From the NCBI RefSeq assembly GCF_014836935.1, contig NZ_JACSPW010000015.1, forward strand, positions 1-64,000: DNA of 64,000 nucleotides. Reading direction: 5' to 3'. The stretch comes from Solibacillus merdavium (lineage in GTDB: Bacteria; Bacillota; Bacilli; Bacillales_A; Planococcaceae). The notes beneath the pieces were generated by a model. It was not told where the DNA came from and made no database searches. It worked only from the letters and a program-made list of their open reading frames with translations. Positions 1 through 9,105 of this stretch are shown one piece after another. Every line of letters begins with the position of its first letter. The stretch's first letter is position 1. The position numbers were made by a program, and so were the translations under genes.

Positions 1-83
1 CATACCGAACACGGAAGTTAAGCTCTTTAGCGCCGATGGTAGTTGGGGGCTTCCCCCTGTGAGAGTAGGACGTCGCTTCGCAC
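1..83 (+). rRNA. rrf: 5S ribosomal RNA, 3' part
   Basis: The window opens inside a 5S rRNA. The conserved CCGAACACGGAAGTTAAG segment is followed by the GAGAGTAGGACGTCGC 3' segment. The 5' end, about 30 to 35 nt, lies outside the window. A terminator follows directly, so this is the end of an rRNA operon. The exact 3' end is uncertain by a few bases. Confidence 0.95.
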
Positions 84-87
84 ATGT

Positions 88-116
88 AAAACCACTGAGA
101 AATCAGTGGTTTTTTT
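88..116 (+). terminator. Intrinsic terminator of the rRNA operon
   Basis: ACCACTGA (91-98), a GAAA tetraloop and TCAGTGGT (103-110) form a perfect hairpin followed by six T. Flanking AAA and TTT extend the stem. The opposite strand has a shorter T run, so it may also stop the leftward LytTR gene. Confidence 0.9.
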
Positions 117-152
117 GTTGTCTAATTCTCTATTATCCTTATTTGAAGGATG

Positions 153-824
153 TCAAAATTCCAAAACCGCCCGTAAATTATTAATATAGGATTGACTTAC
201 TGGTAATTCAGTCCCCTCATTTAGCTGAACAATAAAGTTGGAAGTTAAATCTCGTGAGATTTTCTTTATATAATAAATATTAATAATACAGGACCGATGA
301 ATTCGGATAAAGTTGTTCGGCAACCGTGTTTGCAGTTCTTTCAGTGTGACTGCCGTTTTGTATTGCTCACCTTGAGAATAAAACCAAGTTCGTTTTTGAA
401 GGCTTTCAATATGCGAAATTTGATCAATAGGAATAGGCATCCAGTCCTCTACTTGTTTGCCCGTTAAAAATTTGTAAGTATCCGGTTTCTTTATTGTAAA
501 TAGGGGGGGAAGGACAACAATTAAAGCCCCTTGCTCTCCATTTACAAGGATGGGATAACCGATAGCATAATACGGTGTCTCAAAAAGTGTACTTTCCACA
601 ATTGCATCTGTTTTTTGTCCTGTTTGGAGAACTTGGAAAGCAATACTGTCTTCTGGAACAGTGGAGCCTATCTTTAATGTGAATTGGTGATGGCCCGTAC
701 TGAAATAAATATAAGTGTTGTTTACTGCTATAGCTATCGATGCTTCTGATGGAATCCAGTCTTCTAAAATAGTTTTGTACTGATTAAAAATATCTTTTTC
801 GACATCAATCTTTTGTAATGACAA
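153..824 (-). CDS. LytTR-domain DNA-binding regulator
   Basis: This is a 223-residue protein. Residues about 115-220 form a LytTR DNA-binding domain, with the typical core FIRIHRSCIINI (172-183) followed by VSQSY near the C-terminus. Residues 1-110 resemble a small PAS- or GAF-like sensor (YYAIGYPILVNGEQGALIVV), but the domain could not be named. There is no CheY-type receiver, so it is not a classical AgrA/LytR response regulator. It is divergent from isocitrate lyase across 214 bp that hold three copies of a CTGTTA motif, so it may control aceA and itself. That target is inferred from position only. Confidence 0.85.
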   Translation of the reverse strand: MSLQKIDVEKDIFNQYKTILEDWIPSEASIAIAVNNTYIYFSTGHHQFTLKIGSTVPEDSIAFQVLQTGQKTDAIVESTLFETPYYAIGYPILVNGEQGALIVVLPPLFTIKKPDTYKFLTGKQVEDWMPIPIDQISHIESLQKRTWFYSQGEQYKTAVTLKELQTRLPNNFIRIHRSCIINIYYIKKISRDLTSNFIVQLNEGTELPVSQSYINNLRAVLEF

Positions 825-932
825 TTTAAATCCACTCCTTCTGTATTATTGCCTAAATATAATTCATCCTCCAAATAAGATCATTCATCCTTAATTAAAC
901 CTAATTTATCAGAAAATAATGAAAAGTAAATC

Positions 933-1005
933 ATTCTGTTATACATTATATTACAGCAAGATTATCTGTTATGGAACAGGGGATTACAAACTTTCCTAAC
1001 AGAAT
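933..1005. promoter_or_regulatory. Candidate LytTR-type operator cluster between regulator and aceA
   Basis: ATTCTGTTA (933-941) and its exact inverted copy TAACAGAAT (997-1005) flank a third, direct copy ATCTGTTA (964-971). The centres are about 31 and 33 bp apart, or three helical turns each. The core resembles the GTT-containing 9-mers bound by LytTR proteins, but it is not a perfect match and the usual 12-13 bp spacing is absent. Confidence 0.4.
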
Positions 1006-1038
1006 TTTCATACACAATGGGGAAGGTGGAAATTTATC

Positions 1039-2322
1039 ATGTCAACACGTCAAGAACGAATTGAAGCTTTAAAAAAGGAATGGGCAGAAAGCAAACGCTG
1101 GGAGGGAATTGAGCGTGGCTATACAGCAGAAGAGGTTGTAAAGTTACAAGGTTCATTCATCCAGGAGCAAACGTTAGCAAAGCGTGGAGCTGCTCGTTTA
1201 TGGAACTCATTACATGAAGAGCCTTTTATCAATGCTTTAGGTGCTCTAACGGGGAATCAGGCAGTACAGCAAGTAAAGGCAGGTTTAAAAGCAATCTACT
1301 TATCGGGGTGGCAAGTAGCTGCTGATGCAAACCTTTCTGGACAAATGTATCCGGACCAATCTCTATATCCAGCAAACTCTGTACCAGCAGTAGTAAAGCG
1401 CATTAACCAAGCTTTACAACGCGCTGATCAAATTGATCATGCTGAAGGTCGTGAAGACGGCTTTGATTGGTTTGCACCAATCGTTGCTGATGCTGAAGCA
1501 GGCTTCGGTGGTCCATTAAACGTATTTGAGTTAGTTAAAGGAATGATTGAAGCAGGTGCAGCAGGTGTTCACTTAGAAGACCAATTGGCTTCAGAGAAAA
1601 AATGCGGACACTTAGGTGGTAAAGTATTATTACCAACTCAAAACGCTGTACGCAATTTAATTGCTGCACGTCTTGCTGCGGATGTTGCAGGTGTTGATAC
1701 AATCCTAATCGCTCGTACGGATGCAGATGCTGCTGACATGGTAACGTCTGATATTGACCCACGCGATGCAGAATTCTTAACAGGTGAACGTACTCCAGAA
1801 GGATTCTACCGTACAAAACCAGGTATTAAGCAAGCAATTGCTCGTGGCTTAGCTTATGCACCATATGCAGACTTAATTTGGTGTGAGACATCTCACCCAT
1901 CTTTAGATGAAGCTCGTGAGTTTGCTGCTGCAATTCACGCTGAATTCCCTGGGAAAATGTTAGCGTACAACTGCTCGCCATCATTTAACTGGAAAGCTAA
2001 ATTATCGGATGCGGAAATTGCAGAGTACCAACGTGAATTAGGGAAGCTTGGATACAAATTCCAATTCATTACACTAGCAGGTTTCCACAGCTTAAACTTC
2101 GGTATGTTCGAGCTTGCGCATGACTATAAAGACAATGGTATGGCTGCTTACTCTAAACTACAACAAGCTGAGTTTGCTGCAGAGTCTAAAGGTTACACGG
2201 CAACTCGTCACCAACGTGAAGTGGGTACTGGTTACTTTGATGAAGTATCACAAACAATTTCAGGTGGTACATCATCGACAACTGCTATGTCTGGTTCTAC
2301 TGAAACAGAGCAATTTGTATAA
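1039..2322 (+). CDS. aceA: Isocitrate lyase
   Basis: This 427-residue isocitrate lyase cleaves isocitrate to succinate and glyoxylate in the glyoxylate shunt. The catalytic KKCGH signature is at 187-191 (Cys189), and the metal-binding DAEAGFGG segment is at 151-158. The length is normal for the short bacterial form. The GGAAGGTGG ribosome site at 1021-1029 supports the start. A LytTR regulator is divergent upstream, and a glyoxylate-type aminotransferase lies about 440 bp downstream on the same strand. Malate synthase, the usual partner, is not in the window. Confidence 0.97.
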   Translation: MSTRQERIEALKKEWAESKRWEGIERGYTAEEVVKLQGSFIQEQTLAKRGAARLWNSLHEEPFINALGALTGNQAVQQVKAGLKAIYLSGWQVAADANLSGQMYPDQSLYPANSVPAVVKRINQALQRADQIDHAEGREDGFDWFAPIVADAEAGFGGPLNVFELVKGMIEAGAAGVHLEDQLASEKKCGHLGGKVLLPTQNAVRNLIAARLAADVAGVDTILIARTDADAADMVTSDIDPRDAEFLTGERTPEGFYRTKPGIKQAIARGLAYAPYADLIWCETSHPSLDEAREFAAAIHAEFPGKMLAYNCSPSFNWKAKLSDAEIAEYQRELGKLGYKFQFITLAGFHSLNFGMFELAHDYKDNGMAAYSKLQQAEFAAESKGYTATRHQREVGTGYFDEVSQTISGGTSSTTAMSGSTETEQFV

Positions 2323-2450
2323 GATTTTTAAAAAGGGCAGGATTATGAAAATTATTCATAAACGGGGAACTGCACTATAAGCAATTATCTATCTTTTTTT
2401 ACCCGTCCTTCCTATTCAAAGTGTTATCGGGGATGTAGCACTTAGTAGAT

Positions 2451-2474
2451 AACCGCTATGCAAAGCGGGTTTTC
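2451..2474 (+). terminator. Possible weak terminator after aceA
   Basis: CCGCT (2453-2457) and AGCGG (2464-2468) can form a short hairpin followed by GTTTTC. It sits behind a GTTATC/GATAAC inverted pair (2423-2428 and 2447-2452). The stem and T run are both short. Confidence 0.3.
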
Positions 2475-2518
2475 GAAAGCAATACGAAGGTTGGGGAAAA
2501 GGGATAGGATTTTGGATT

Positions 2519-2554
2519 TTGAACTTGAACTTGAACTTGAACTTGAACTTGAAC
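2519..2554 (+). repeat. Hexanucleotide tandem repeat (TTGAAC)x6
   Basis: Six perfect TTGAAC units run end to end for 36 bp in the 438 bp gap between aceA and the aminotransferase. The repeat does not lie in a supported gene. The rest of the gap holds only the weak hairpin upstream and the ribosome site of the next gene. Confidence 0.95.
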
Positions 2555-2760
2555 ATCTTAACTACGATACGATCTAAATCGAATTGGACCGCGGTTTAGA
2601 ATGGGATTGCCTCCCAAAAATAGAAGCAAACTTAGGGGTTTTTTATAAATGGAAATATGTCTTTCTAGCTTAGATGGGGCTGGAAAGGCATTTTCCATTT
2701 TAGTAGGTAGGAGATTATTTGAAGAGTTTTTAATTACTAAATAATAGGGGAGCCGTTTAT

Positions 2761-3936
2761 ATGAAAAATAAAGAATTATTACTTGTACCTGGACCGACAC
2801 CTGTAATGGATGAAATTTATGATGCACTGGCAAGTGAAACGAGAGGACATACAGATCCTCGTTTTGTAGAAATATTTAAAAATGCCATTGAGAATACAAA
2901 AAAGCTTTTTAATACAGATGGAGAGGTGTATGTGGTAGCCGGCTCCGGTACATTAGCAATGGAAATGGCGATCGTGAACACAATTACTAAAGGTGAACGT
3001 CTTTTAGTAATTAGCCATGGGTATTTTGGTGATCGCTTTACACCACTTGCAAAGGCATTTGGTATTGAAGTTGACGTGCTGCAATCTACGTGGGGGGAGC
3101 GTGTAGATGCACAACTTGTTGAAGAAGCTGTAAAAGCAAAGTCATATAAGGCAGTCACGATCACACATGCAGATACATCAACAGGGGTTGCTTCCGATTT
3201 AGATACGCTTATTCCGATTATTAAAGCATCAGGGGCGCTTGTGATTGTGGATGGTGTCGTAGCGACGGCAGCTCTTCAAGAAGATATGAGCAAGGCTTAT
3301 GGAAAGGAAAACTACAAAATTGATATCGTTTTAACAGGGTCACAAAAAGCGATTGGTATTCCACCAGGTCTTGCAATTGTTGCCTTTAGTCAACTGGCAC
3401 TGGCTGCCCGCGAACAAATCGGGAATGTTCCTGCGTATTATGCGGATATACATAACTGGCGCAACATTATGGCAAACCCAGCTATGTATTTTGCAACACC
3501 CCCAGTAAATTTGATTTATGCGTATGATGTTGCATTGCAAATTGTATTGGGAGAAGGCATGGAAAAGCGTGAAGCCCGCCATGTTGCCTATGGAAAAGCG
3601 GTACGTACAGCGTTACGTTCATATGGCATGACACCACTTGCAAAAGAAGAAGTAGCGGCACCGACATTAAGCTGTATTTTATATCCTGAAGGGGTGGATG
3701 ACGGGAAGTTCCGTGCAAGCCTGGCAAGTCGAGGGGTTATTGTGGCAGGTTCTTTGGCGCATTTGGCAGGAAAAGCATTCCGAATGGGACATATGGGTAA
3801 TGCGACTTCAGAGATGCTAGAGCAGGCCATTATTGCAATTGGTGAAGCATTACAAGAACAGAATATAGAAGTAAGTATCGAAGAAGCGAAAAAAGTGTTC
3901 TTACAGCAGATTGAGCAGGCAAAAGTAAAAAGTTAA
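2761..3936 (+). CDS. Class V aminotransferase, alanine-glyoxylate/ureidoglycine type
   Basis: This 391-residue PLP enzyme belongs to the alanine-glyoxylate/serine-pyruvate aminotransferase family, which also holds PucG of purine breakdown. The N-terminal LLVPGPTPV and GSGTLAMEMA (61-70) form the cofactor-phosphate pocket. The PLP lysine is Lys196 in TGSQKAIG, and the C-terminal HLAGKAFRMGHMG segment is family-typical. GGGGAG at 2747-2752 sets the start. Its place after isocitrate lyase suggests it aminates glyoxylate to glycine, but the true amino donor cannot be told from sequence. Confidence 0.88.
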   Translation: MKNKELLLVPGPTPVMDEIYDALASETRGHTDPRFVEIFKNAIENTKKLFNTDGEVYVVAGSGTLAMEMAIVNTITKGERLLVISHGYFGDRFTPLAKAFGIEVDVLQSTWGERVDAQLVEEAVKAKSYKAVTITHADTSTGVASDLDTLIPIIKASGALVIVDGVVATAALQEDMSKAYGKENYKIDIVLTGSQKAIGIPPGLAIVAFSQLALAAREQIGNVPAYYADIHNWRNIMANPAMYFATPPVNLIYAYDVALQIVLGEGMEKREARHVAYGKAVRTALRSYGMTPLAKEEVAAPTLSCILYPEGVDDGKFRASLASRGVIVAGSLAHLAGKAFRMGHMGNATSEMLEQAIIAIGEALQEQNIEVSIEEAKKVFLQQIEQAKVKS

Positions 3937-3973
3937 ATGATGGCCTTAAATTTATAGAGAGATCATAGAAGAA

Positions 3974-4006
3974 GGGTGCTAAAAGTTACTATTTAGCACC
4001 CTTTTT
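3974..4006. terminator. Convergent (bidirectional) terminator
   Basis: GGGTGCTAAA (3974-3983) pairs perfectly with TTTAGCACCC (3992-4001), followed by five T. The opposite strand also ends in a T-rich run. It serves the aminotransferase and the convergent Sel1-repeat gene. Confidence 0.9.
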
Positions 4007-4013
4007 AAGATTA

Positions 4014-5939
4014 TCAGAATGATGGTTCACTTATACTTTGTTCCATGGACTGTTTTAACCAGCGTGTTGCTTCTGTATAGTCTTGTGTTACGCCAAGTCC
4101 CTTTTTATAGAACATCCCAAGTTGGAACTGGGCTTTAGTATGACCGTGCATAGCAGCGAGCCGATACCATTTAGCCGCTTCTTGATAATTTCTCGTTATT
4201 CCTTCGCCATTTGCATACATTTGCCCCAATTGAAATTGTGCTTTTGGATGTCCCTTTTGTGCAGCTTGTTCAATCCATTTAAACGCTTCGGAGTAATCCT
4301 GCTTTGTACCAAGTCCTTTATCGAACAAATTGCCGAGCTGATATTGTGCATGGAGATGTTCTTGTTCTGCTGCCAATCGGTAACAGCGGCGGGCTTCATC
4401 AAAATTAACAGAAGTACCGAGCCCTCTTTCGTACAGTAAGCCAAGCTGGTATTCAGCTTCCGCCTCATTACTACTTGCAGCTGCGTAAAACCATTTGAGT
4501 GCCTCTTGATAATTCGATAAATGATGTTCATCACCAAGAGAAAGAAGCCCAAGATGAAGCTGTGCTTTCGCATGGTTTTGAATGGCTGCACGTTTCAACC
4601 ATTTAACCGCTGTTTCTGTAGCACCGGTTTCTAAATAAAGCATACCCAAATCATAGTTTGCACTAATATGTTCGCTTGATGCAGCTTTTAGTAACCATTC
4701 CAGGGCATTTATTTGGGCAAGCGTTGTATTTTGTTGCTTATAGATAAGGCCGAGTGTATATTGTGCATTTGTATGGCCGTTATTTGCCGCGAGTGTCAGC
4801 CATTTAATCGCCTCTTCCTCACTTTGACCGATGCCTTGACCTGATTTATAAAGTAATGCAAGTTGGAATTGAGCATTCGTATGATTTTGAATAGCGGCTG
4901 ATAAATACCAACAAGCTGCATCGTTATAGGAAAGTTTGACACCATCGCCTTTTGTATATAAATAGCCTAGGTTATATTGCGCACTAGCATCTCCTGTTTT
5001 GGCTGCCTGTAAAAAGAGTTCTGCCGCCTTTACATAGTTTTGTTCTACGCCCTGCCCTTTATGATATAAGAAACCCAGATTGTTCATGGCGCTTGTGTTT
5101 CCTTGCTTGACCGCTTTTTTATACCATTGTGCAGCTACTTCATAATTTTGCCGAACACCATTCCCTTGGTTGTAAAGAGAACCAAGATTATACTGGGCAT
5201 CAGCATTTCCTGAATTTGCAGCTAGTTCATATAATTCAGCTGCCTTTTTTTCATCCTGTTCAACACCTTGCCCGAGCTGATACAAGATGCCAAGTGCATA
5301 CAGTGCATTACTATCCTTCTTTTCAGCAGCTAAAGAGTACCATTTTGCCGCTTCTTTTAAATTGCGTGGGACACCTTTGCCATGATTGTACAAAACGCCG
5401 AGATTGTATTGTGCAATTGTATTGCCTTTTTCTGCAGCAATTAAAAACCATTTAGCGGCAGCTTCATAATCATAGGCCGGCAAATCTAACTTCCCGAAAG
5501 AAGAAGGAGTGAGGCTTTCGATTTCGAATGGTACTGATAACTTTTCTTCAGTAAGCAACTGTTTTGTGTACCAGCTGGTTAAATCCATTAAATAATCCAG
5601 CACAATTTTTGCAGCCTTCGTATCGATTAAATCATTTGCCTGGGCTTCGGTCATTTTTAGAATTAAATTCATGAGCAAATACATGCGGCGCGGTTTTATT
5701 TTTTCGATAAAATGTTTATTGTTCAGGAGAGTACGGAGTTCACTTTTTGTTCCGTCATTCTGCATCTCCTTTGTATATAAATCCCGTACGATTATGCGGA
5801 GCGCGATATTTGATTTTTTTAAAGAGAGTATAGGGTTGGAAATGGTGTAGCGGGCAGACCCCTGCAGTGCTTCCGCTAAAGGGCGCTGTGTTTCGGGAAT
5901 TGAATTAATAACCTTTGTAAGTAAGTCACGATTTACCAT
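4014..5939 (-). CDS. Sel1-like repeat protein (about 13 repeats)
   Basis: This is a 641-residue protein. Residues 1-150 are a unique, mostly helical N-terminal part. From about 155 to 630 there are roughly 13 Sel1-type repeats of about 36 residues with the pattern AAKWY..AA..G...AQ..LG.LY..G.GV. Such repeats build a curved helical scaffold for protein binding. There is no signal peptide or membrane segment, so it is probably cytoplasmic. GGAAGGG lies just before the ATG at 5939. The partner and role are unknown. Two repeats in the middle (about 410-475) are degenerate and lack the G.GV turn. Confidence 0.9.
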   Translation of the reverse strand: MVNRDLLTKVINSIPETQRPLAEALQGSARYTISNPILSLKKSNIALRIIVRDLYTKEMQNDGTKSELRTLLNNKHFIEKIKPRRMYLLMNLILKMTEAQANDLIDTKAAKIVLDYLMDLTSWYTKQLLTEEKLSVPFEIESLTPSSFGKLDLPAYDYEAAAKWFLIAAEKGNTIAQYNLGVLYNHGKGVPRNLKEAAKWYSLAAEKKDSNALYALGILYQLGQGVEQDEKKAAELYELAANSGNADAQYNLGSLYNQGNGVRQNYEVAAQWYKKAVKQGNTSAMNNLGFLYHKGQGVEQNYVKAAELFLQAAKTGDASAQYNLGYLYTKGDGVKLSYNDAACWYLSAAIQNHTNAQFQLALLYKSGQGIGQSEEEAIKWLTLAANNGHTNAQYTLGLIYKQQNTTLAQINALEWLLKAASSEHISANYDLGMLYLETGATETAVKWLKRAAIQNHAKAQLHLGLLSLGDEHHLSNYQEALKWFYAAASSNEAEAEYQLGLLYERGLGTSVNFDEARRCYRLAAEQEHLHAQYQLGNLFDKGLGTKQDYSEAFKWIEQAAQKGHPKAQFQLGQMYANGEGITRNYQEAAKWYRLAAMHGHTKAQFQLGMFYKKGLGVTQDYTEATRWLKQSMEQSISEPSF

Positions 5940-6083
5940 AATTGTTCACGCCCTTCCATAACACTAAGTAATCTTTTTATCGGAGAGGCAGAATAAAAAT
6001 GAATAGGAAGCATTTTTTACACCAAGAATATAGAAAATATTGTATGATAATTGGAAATCGATAGGATAGGTGGTAGGTGCAGT

Positions 6084-7814
6084 ATGAAGCGGATTATAGA
6101 CAAATCGCAAAAAAGGGAAAAAGCGGATTTCATTATTCAACATGCACAAATAGCAGATGTATTTAACCTTCGCTGGAGACAAGGAGATGTCGTAGTGGCT
6201 GATGGGAAAATTATTGCCATCTCCGAACCAGGTGAATTCGAAGCAGATGAAATTATTGATGCAAGTGGAAAGTATATTGTACCGGGTTTTATTGATGCAC
6301 ATATACATATCGAGTCTTCAATGCTGGCGCCGAAGCAATTCAACCGGATTATACTTCCACATGGTGTGACAGCTGTTGTAACAGATCCGCATGAAATAGC
6401 CAATGTTGCCGGAAAAGCAGGCCTAGAGTTTATGTTACGAGATATAGAAGATGTTGAAATGGATATTTATTATATGCTGCCATCCAGTGTGCCGGGGACA
6501 TCCTTTGAAAACGCCGGGGCTGTATTAACAGCAAAAGATTTAGCGGAGTTTGTCCATCATGGGAGTGTGTTAGGGCTGGCAGAAGTAATGGACTTTCCTG
6601 CTGTGCTAAACGGTGAGGAAGGGATGCTTTCAAAGCTTAAGCTTGCGCAAGATGCTGGGATGATTATAGATGGGCATGGTGCAGGTTTAACTAGTGCACA
6701 AATTCGTGGATACCGTGCTGCAGGGATTGCTACTGATCATGAGTGTGTAACAGCAGAAGAGGCGCTAGATCGTGTGGAACAAGGGATGTATGTGTTGATT
6801 CGCGAAGGTTCTGCTGCTAAAAATTTAAAAGCGATATTACCTGCTGTGACAGTCGCTAATGCGCGGAGATTTGCATTTTGCACCGATGATAAACATTTGG
6901 ATGAGCTTATGGAACAAGGGAGCATAAACTATGCTGTTGCTCTTGCCATTGAAGAAGGTATGGATCCATTACTTGCAATTCAGCTGGCATCATTAAATGC
7001 TGCAGAATGTTACCGCTTAAATAATAAAGGTGCAGTTGCTACAGGTTATGATGCAGACTTTTTATTAGTAGATAACCTGCAGACGATGAAAGCTTTAGCT
7101 GTATGGAAGGACGGAAAGAAGGTTGCTGAACATGGCATAATGCTTACGCCGGCTCCAGAAAAATCAGTTATTGAAATGTCTATTTTATATTCGATGCATT
7201 TACCGAAGCTATCGAAGGATGATTTCAGCTTGCCGTTTAAAGGAAATCGGGCAAATGTGATGCAAATCGTACCCAACCAATTAATTACGAAGCAGATCGA
7301 GGCGAATGTCGATGTAGTGGATGGGGAATTTATGCCGTGCACAAAAAAGGATTTGCTGAAGCTTGCCGTTGTAGAGCGCCATCATCATTTAGGAACAAAG
7401 GCAGTGGCGATTGTACAGGGTATCGGTATACAGAGCGGAGCGGTTGCAACGACAATTGCCCATGATTCTCATAATGCAATTGTTGTTGGAACCAATGATG
7501 AAGATATGCTCGTAGCACTTAATGCACTCCAGGAAATGCAAGGTGGACTGGTTATAGTAAATGAAGGCGAGATCATTGCTTCGTTGATTTTACCTATTGG
7601 TGGGCTTATGACTGATTGTTCAGCAGAAGAAGCAAAAATGGAGCTTCAAAAATTACATGACGCCCTTCATATTATTCATCCTACACTGGATTATCATTTG
7701 TTTTTAACATTATCCTTTTTAGCACTGCCAGTCATACCAGATATTAAGCTAACTGATACAGGCTTGTTCGATGTGACAGCATTTAAGCATATTCCAGTGG
7801 AAATAACTGATTGA
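6084..7814 (+). CDS. adeC: Adenine deaminase
   Basis: This 576-residue amidohydrolase converts adenine to hypoxanthine and ammonia in purine salvage. The N-terminal KREKADFIIQHAQIADVFNL and the metal site PGFIDAHIHIE (His73 and His75) are diagnostic, as is the C-terminal GGLMTDCSAEE segment. The length matches the roughly 577-residue Bacillus enzyme. An in-frame TTG at 6051 would add 11 residues, but AGGTGG at 6069-6074 lies nine bases before the ATG at 6084, so that start is preferred. Confidence 0.95.
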   Translation: MKRIIDKSQKREKADFIIQHAQIADVFNLRWRQGDVVVADGKIIAISEPGEFEADEIIDASGKYIVPGFIDAHIHIESSMLAPKQFNRIILPHGVTAVVTDPHEIANVAGKAGLEFMLRDIEDVEMDIYYMLPSSVPGTSFENAGAVLTAKDLAEFVHHGSVLGLAEVMDFPAVLNGEEGMLSKLKLAQDAGMIIDGHGAGLTSAQIRGYRAAGIATDHECVTAEEALDRVEQGMYVLIREGSAAKNLKAILPAVTVANARRFAFCTDDKHLDELMEQGSINYAVALAIEEGMDPLLAIQLASLNAAECYRLNNKGAVATGYDADFLLVDNLQTMKALAVWKDGKKVAEHGIMLTPAPEKSVIEMSILYSMHLPKLSKDDFSLPFKGNRANVMQIVPNQLITKQIEANVDVVDGEFMPCTKKDLLKLAVVERHHHLGTKAVAIVQGIGIQSGAVATTIAHDSHNAIVVGTNDEDMLVALNALQEMQGGLVIVNEGEIIASLILPIGGLMTDCSAEEAKMELQKLHDALHIIHPTLDYHLFLTLSFLALPVIPDIKLTDTGLFDVTAFKHIPVEITD

Positions 7815-7893
7815 TGATGGGAAATTGCATTGAATTTTCCATCATTACCCTATAGAATTTAGGGAATATCTCTATTTCTAAGGAGCATGCAAA

Positions 7894-8631
7894 ATGGATC
7901 GAGTCATAGTTGTTATACCAGCGTTGAACCCGTTACCCGCAGTTGTAGACTTTGTTCGGAAATTACAGGCACTGCCACTTGCTGGCATTATTGTCATCAA
8001 TGATGGCAGTGACAAAAGATATAATAGTACATTTGAGCAATTAAAGCAGGAAAACTGCATTATTTTAACGCATGAAAAAAATTTAGGAAAAGGTCGTTCG
8101 CTGAAAACGGGGATGGAATACATACTAAAATCTACGGAACGGACAAAAGGTATTATTACAGTAGGTGCACATGGTCAGCATTCTGTGTTGGATGTAGAGC
8201 AAGTGGTTTCAAGTACGAAAATTTTCTCGGATGGTATTGTATTGGGGATTCGCGACTTTAAAGCTTCAGAATATCCTTTTCTAAGTAAACTTCAAAACCG
8301 TGCAAACTCCATATTGTTTGAGCTATTTATACATAAACGCCTACTCGATATTCAGACGGGTTTACGCTATATTCCGAGGGAGCATTTATCATGGCTATCG
8401 AAAGTAAAAGGGGAGTCTTTTAATTATGACACGAATATGCTCATTGAAGCGATTAAACGAAATGTCCCCCTATATGAGGTGCCCATCGGTTATGCAAAGC
8501 TTCGGAAAAACTCGATTATTTATTATGACGAAGTATTGAATCCGACGAAAATTTTGCAGCAGCTTTGGATAAACTTTCTCCGTAAAGACAAAATGCCAAA
8601 TGATTTATCTTCAAAGCGGAAACGTAAATGA
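7894..8631 (+). CDS. Glycosyltransferase family 2
   Basis: This 245-residue GT-A fold glycosyltransferase resembles dolichyl-phosphate-mannose synthase-like enzymes. VIVVIPALNP opens the Rossmann fold, VINDGSD (34-40) is the nucleotide-sugar motif, and NLGKGRSLKTGMEY (63-76) follows. The aspartate-rich DVEQVVSS region is atypical. There is no C-terminal membrane helix, so it is cytoplasmic or peripheral. AAGGAG before the ATG supports the start. The sugar and acceptor are unknown. Confidence 0.85.
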   Translation: MDRVIVVIPALNPLPAVVDFVRKLQALPLAGIIVINDGSDKRYNSTFEQLKQENCIILTHEKNLGKGRSLKTGMEYILKSTERTKGIITVGAHGQHSVLDVEQVVSSTKIFSDGIVLGIRDFKASEYPFLSKLQNRANSILFELFIHKRLLDIQTGLRYIPREHLSWLSKVKGESFNYDTNMLIEAIKRNVPLYEVPIGYAKLRKNSIIYYDEVLNPTKILQQLWINFLRKDKMPNDLSSKRKRK

Positions 8632-8688
8632 TTATAAACAGCGAAATTGAGGAAATATATAGGAAGCATGGAATGGAGGAGAGAAACT

Positions 8689-9060
8689 ATGGCTGAACAA
8701 TTTAATTTTGATAAAATGATCGATGGTCAGAAAGAACACTATTCAGATAACAAATTCCTTGATAAATTTAAAAAATTCGGTGGCGGTTTAGGCTATAAAG
8801 CGATGCATGCAGCGGCTACACTTTTTGTAGCATTACGAAGCCCGGACATGTCGAAAGCGAATAAACTGATTGTTCTAGGTGCACTCGGTTACTTCATTTT
8901 TCCAATTGATTTAATTGTCGACTTTTTACCGCTAGTCGGTTTGACAGATGATGCATTTATTATTTTAACTGCGCTTGGAAAAGTGTATTTATCTATTACA
9001 GATGACATGAAACTGGAAGCGAAGCAAATGATTGATTCGAAATTTGAAACTAGTAAATAA
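8689..9060 (+). CDS. YkvA-like DUF1232 membrane protein
   Basis: This 123-residue protein has a DUF1232 core, KLIVLGALGYFIFPIDLIVDFLPLVGLTDDA, with the family's FP.DL..D..P..G..DD pattern, and probably spans the membrane once or twice. The GGAGGAG at 8674-8682 precedes the ATG at 8689. A longer in-frame start at 8647 lacks a ribosome site and would place that GGAGG inside the gene. It follows the glycosyltransferase by 57 bp and may be co-transcribed. The function of the family is not established. Confidence 0.85.
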   Translation: MAEQFNFDKMIDGQKEHYSDNKFLDKFKKFGGGLGYKAMHAAATLFVALRSPDMSKANKLIVLGALGYFIFPIDLIVDFLPLVGLTDDAFIILTALGKVYLSITDDMKLEAKQMIDSKFETSK

Positions 9061-9064
9061 AAAA

Positions 9065-9099
9065 AGAGGTCAAGGCGATTCTCATCGCACTTGACCTCT
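9065..9099 (-). terminator. Terminator between YkvA-like gene and the convergent kinase
   Basis: AGAGGTCAAG (9065-9074) pairs with CTTGACCTCT (9090-9099), and inner GCGAT/ATCGC closes a TCTC loop. The minus-strand transcript ends in a run of seven T, and the plus side has only a weak T tail. The hairpin can serve both genes. Confidence 0.88.
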
Positions 9100-9105
9100 G
9101 TCTGT

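Noticed and set aside
2558-2833. 91-codon minus-strand open frame between aceA and the aminotransferase
   Set aside because: It overlaps the start and ribosome site of the aminotransferase, has low-complexity content from the hexamer flank, and matches no family.
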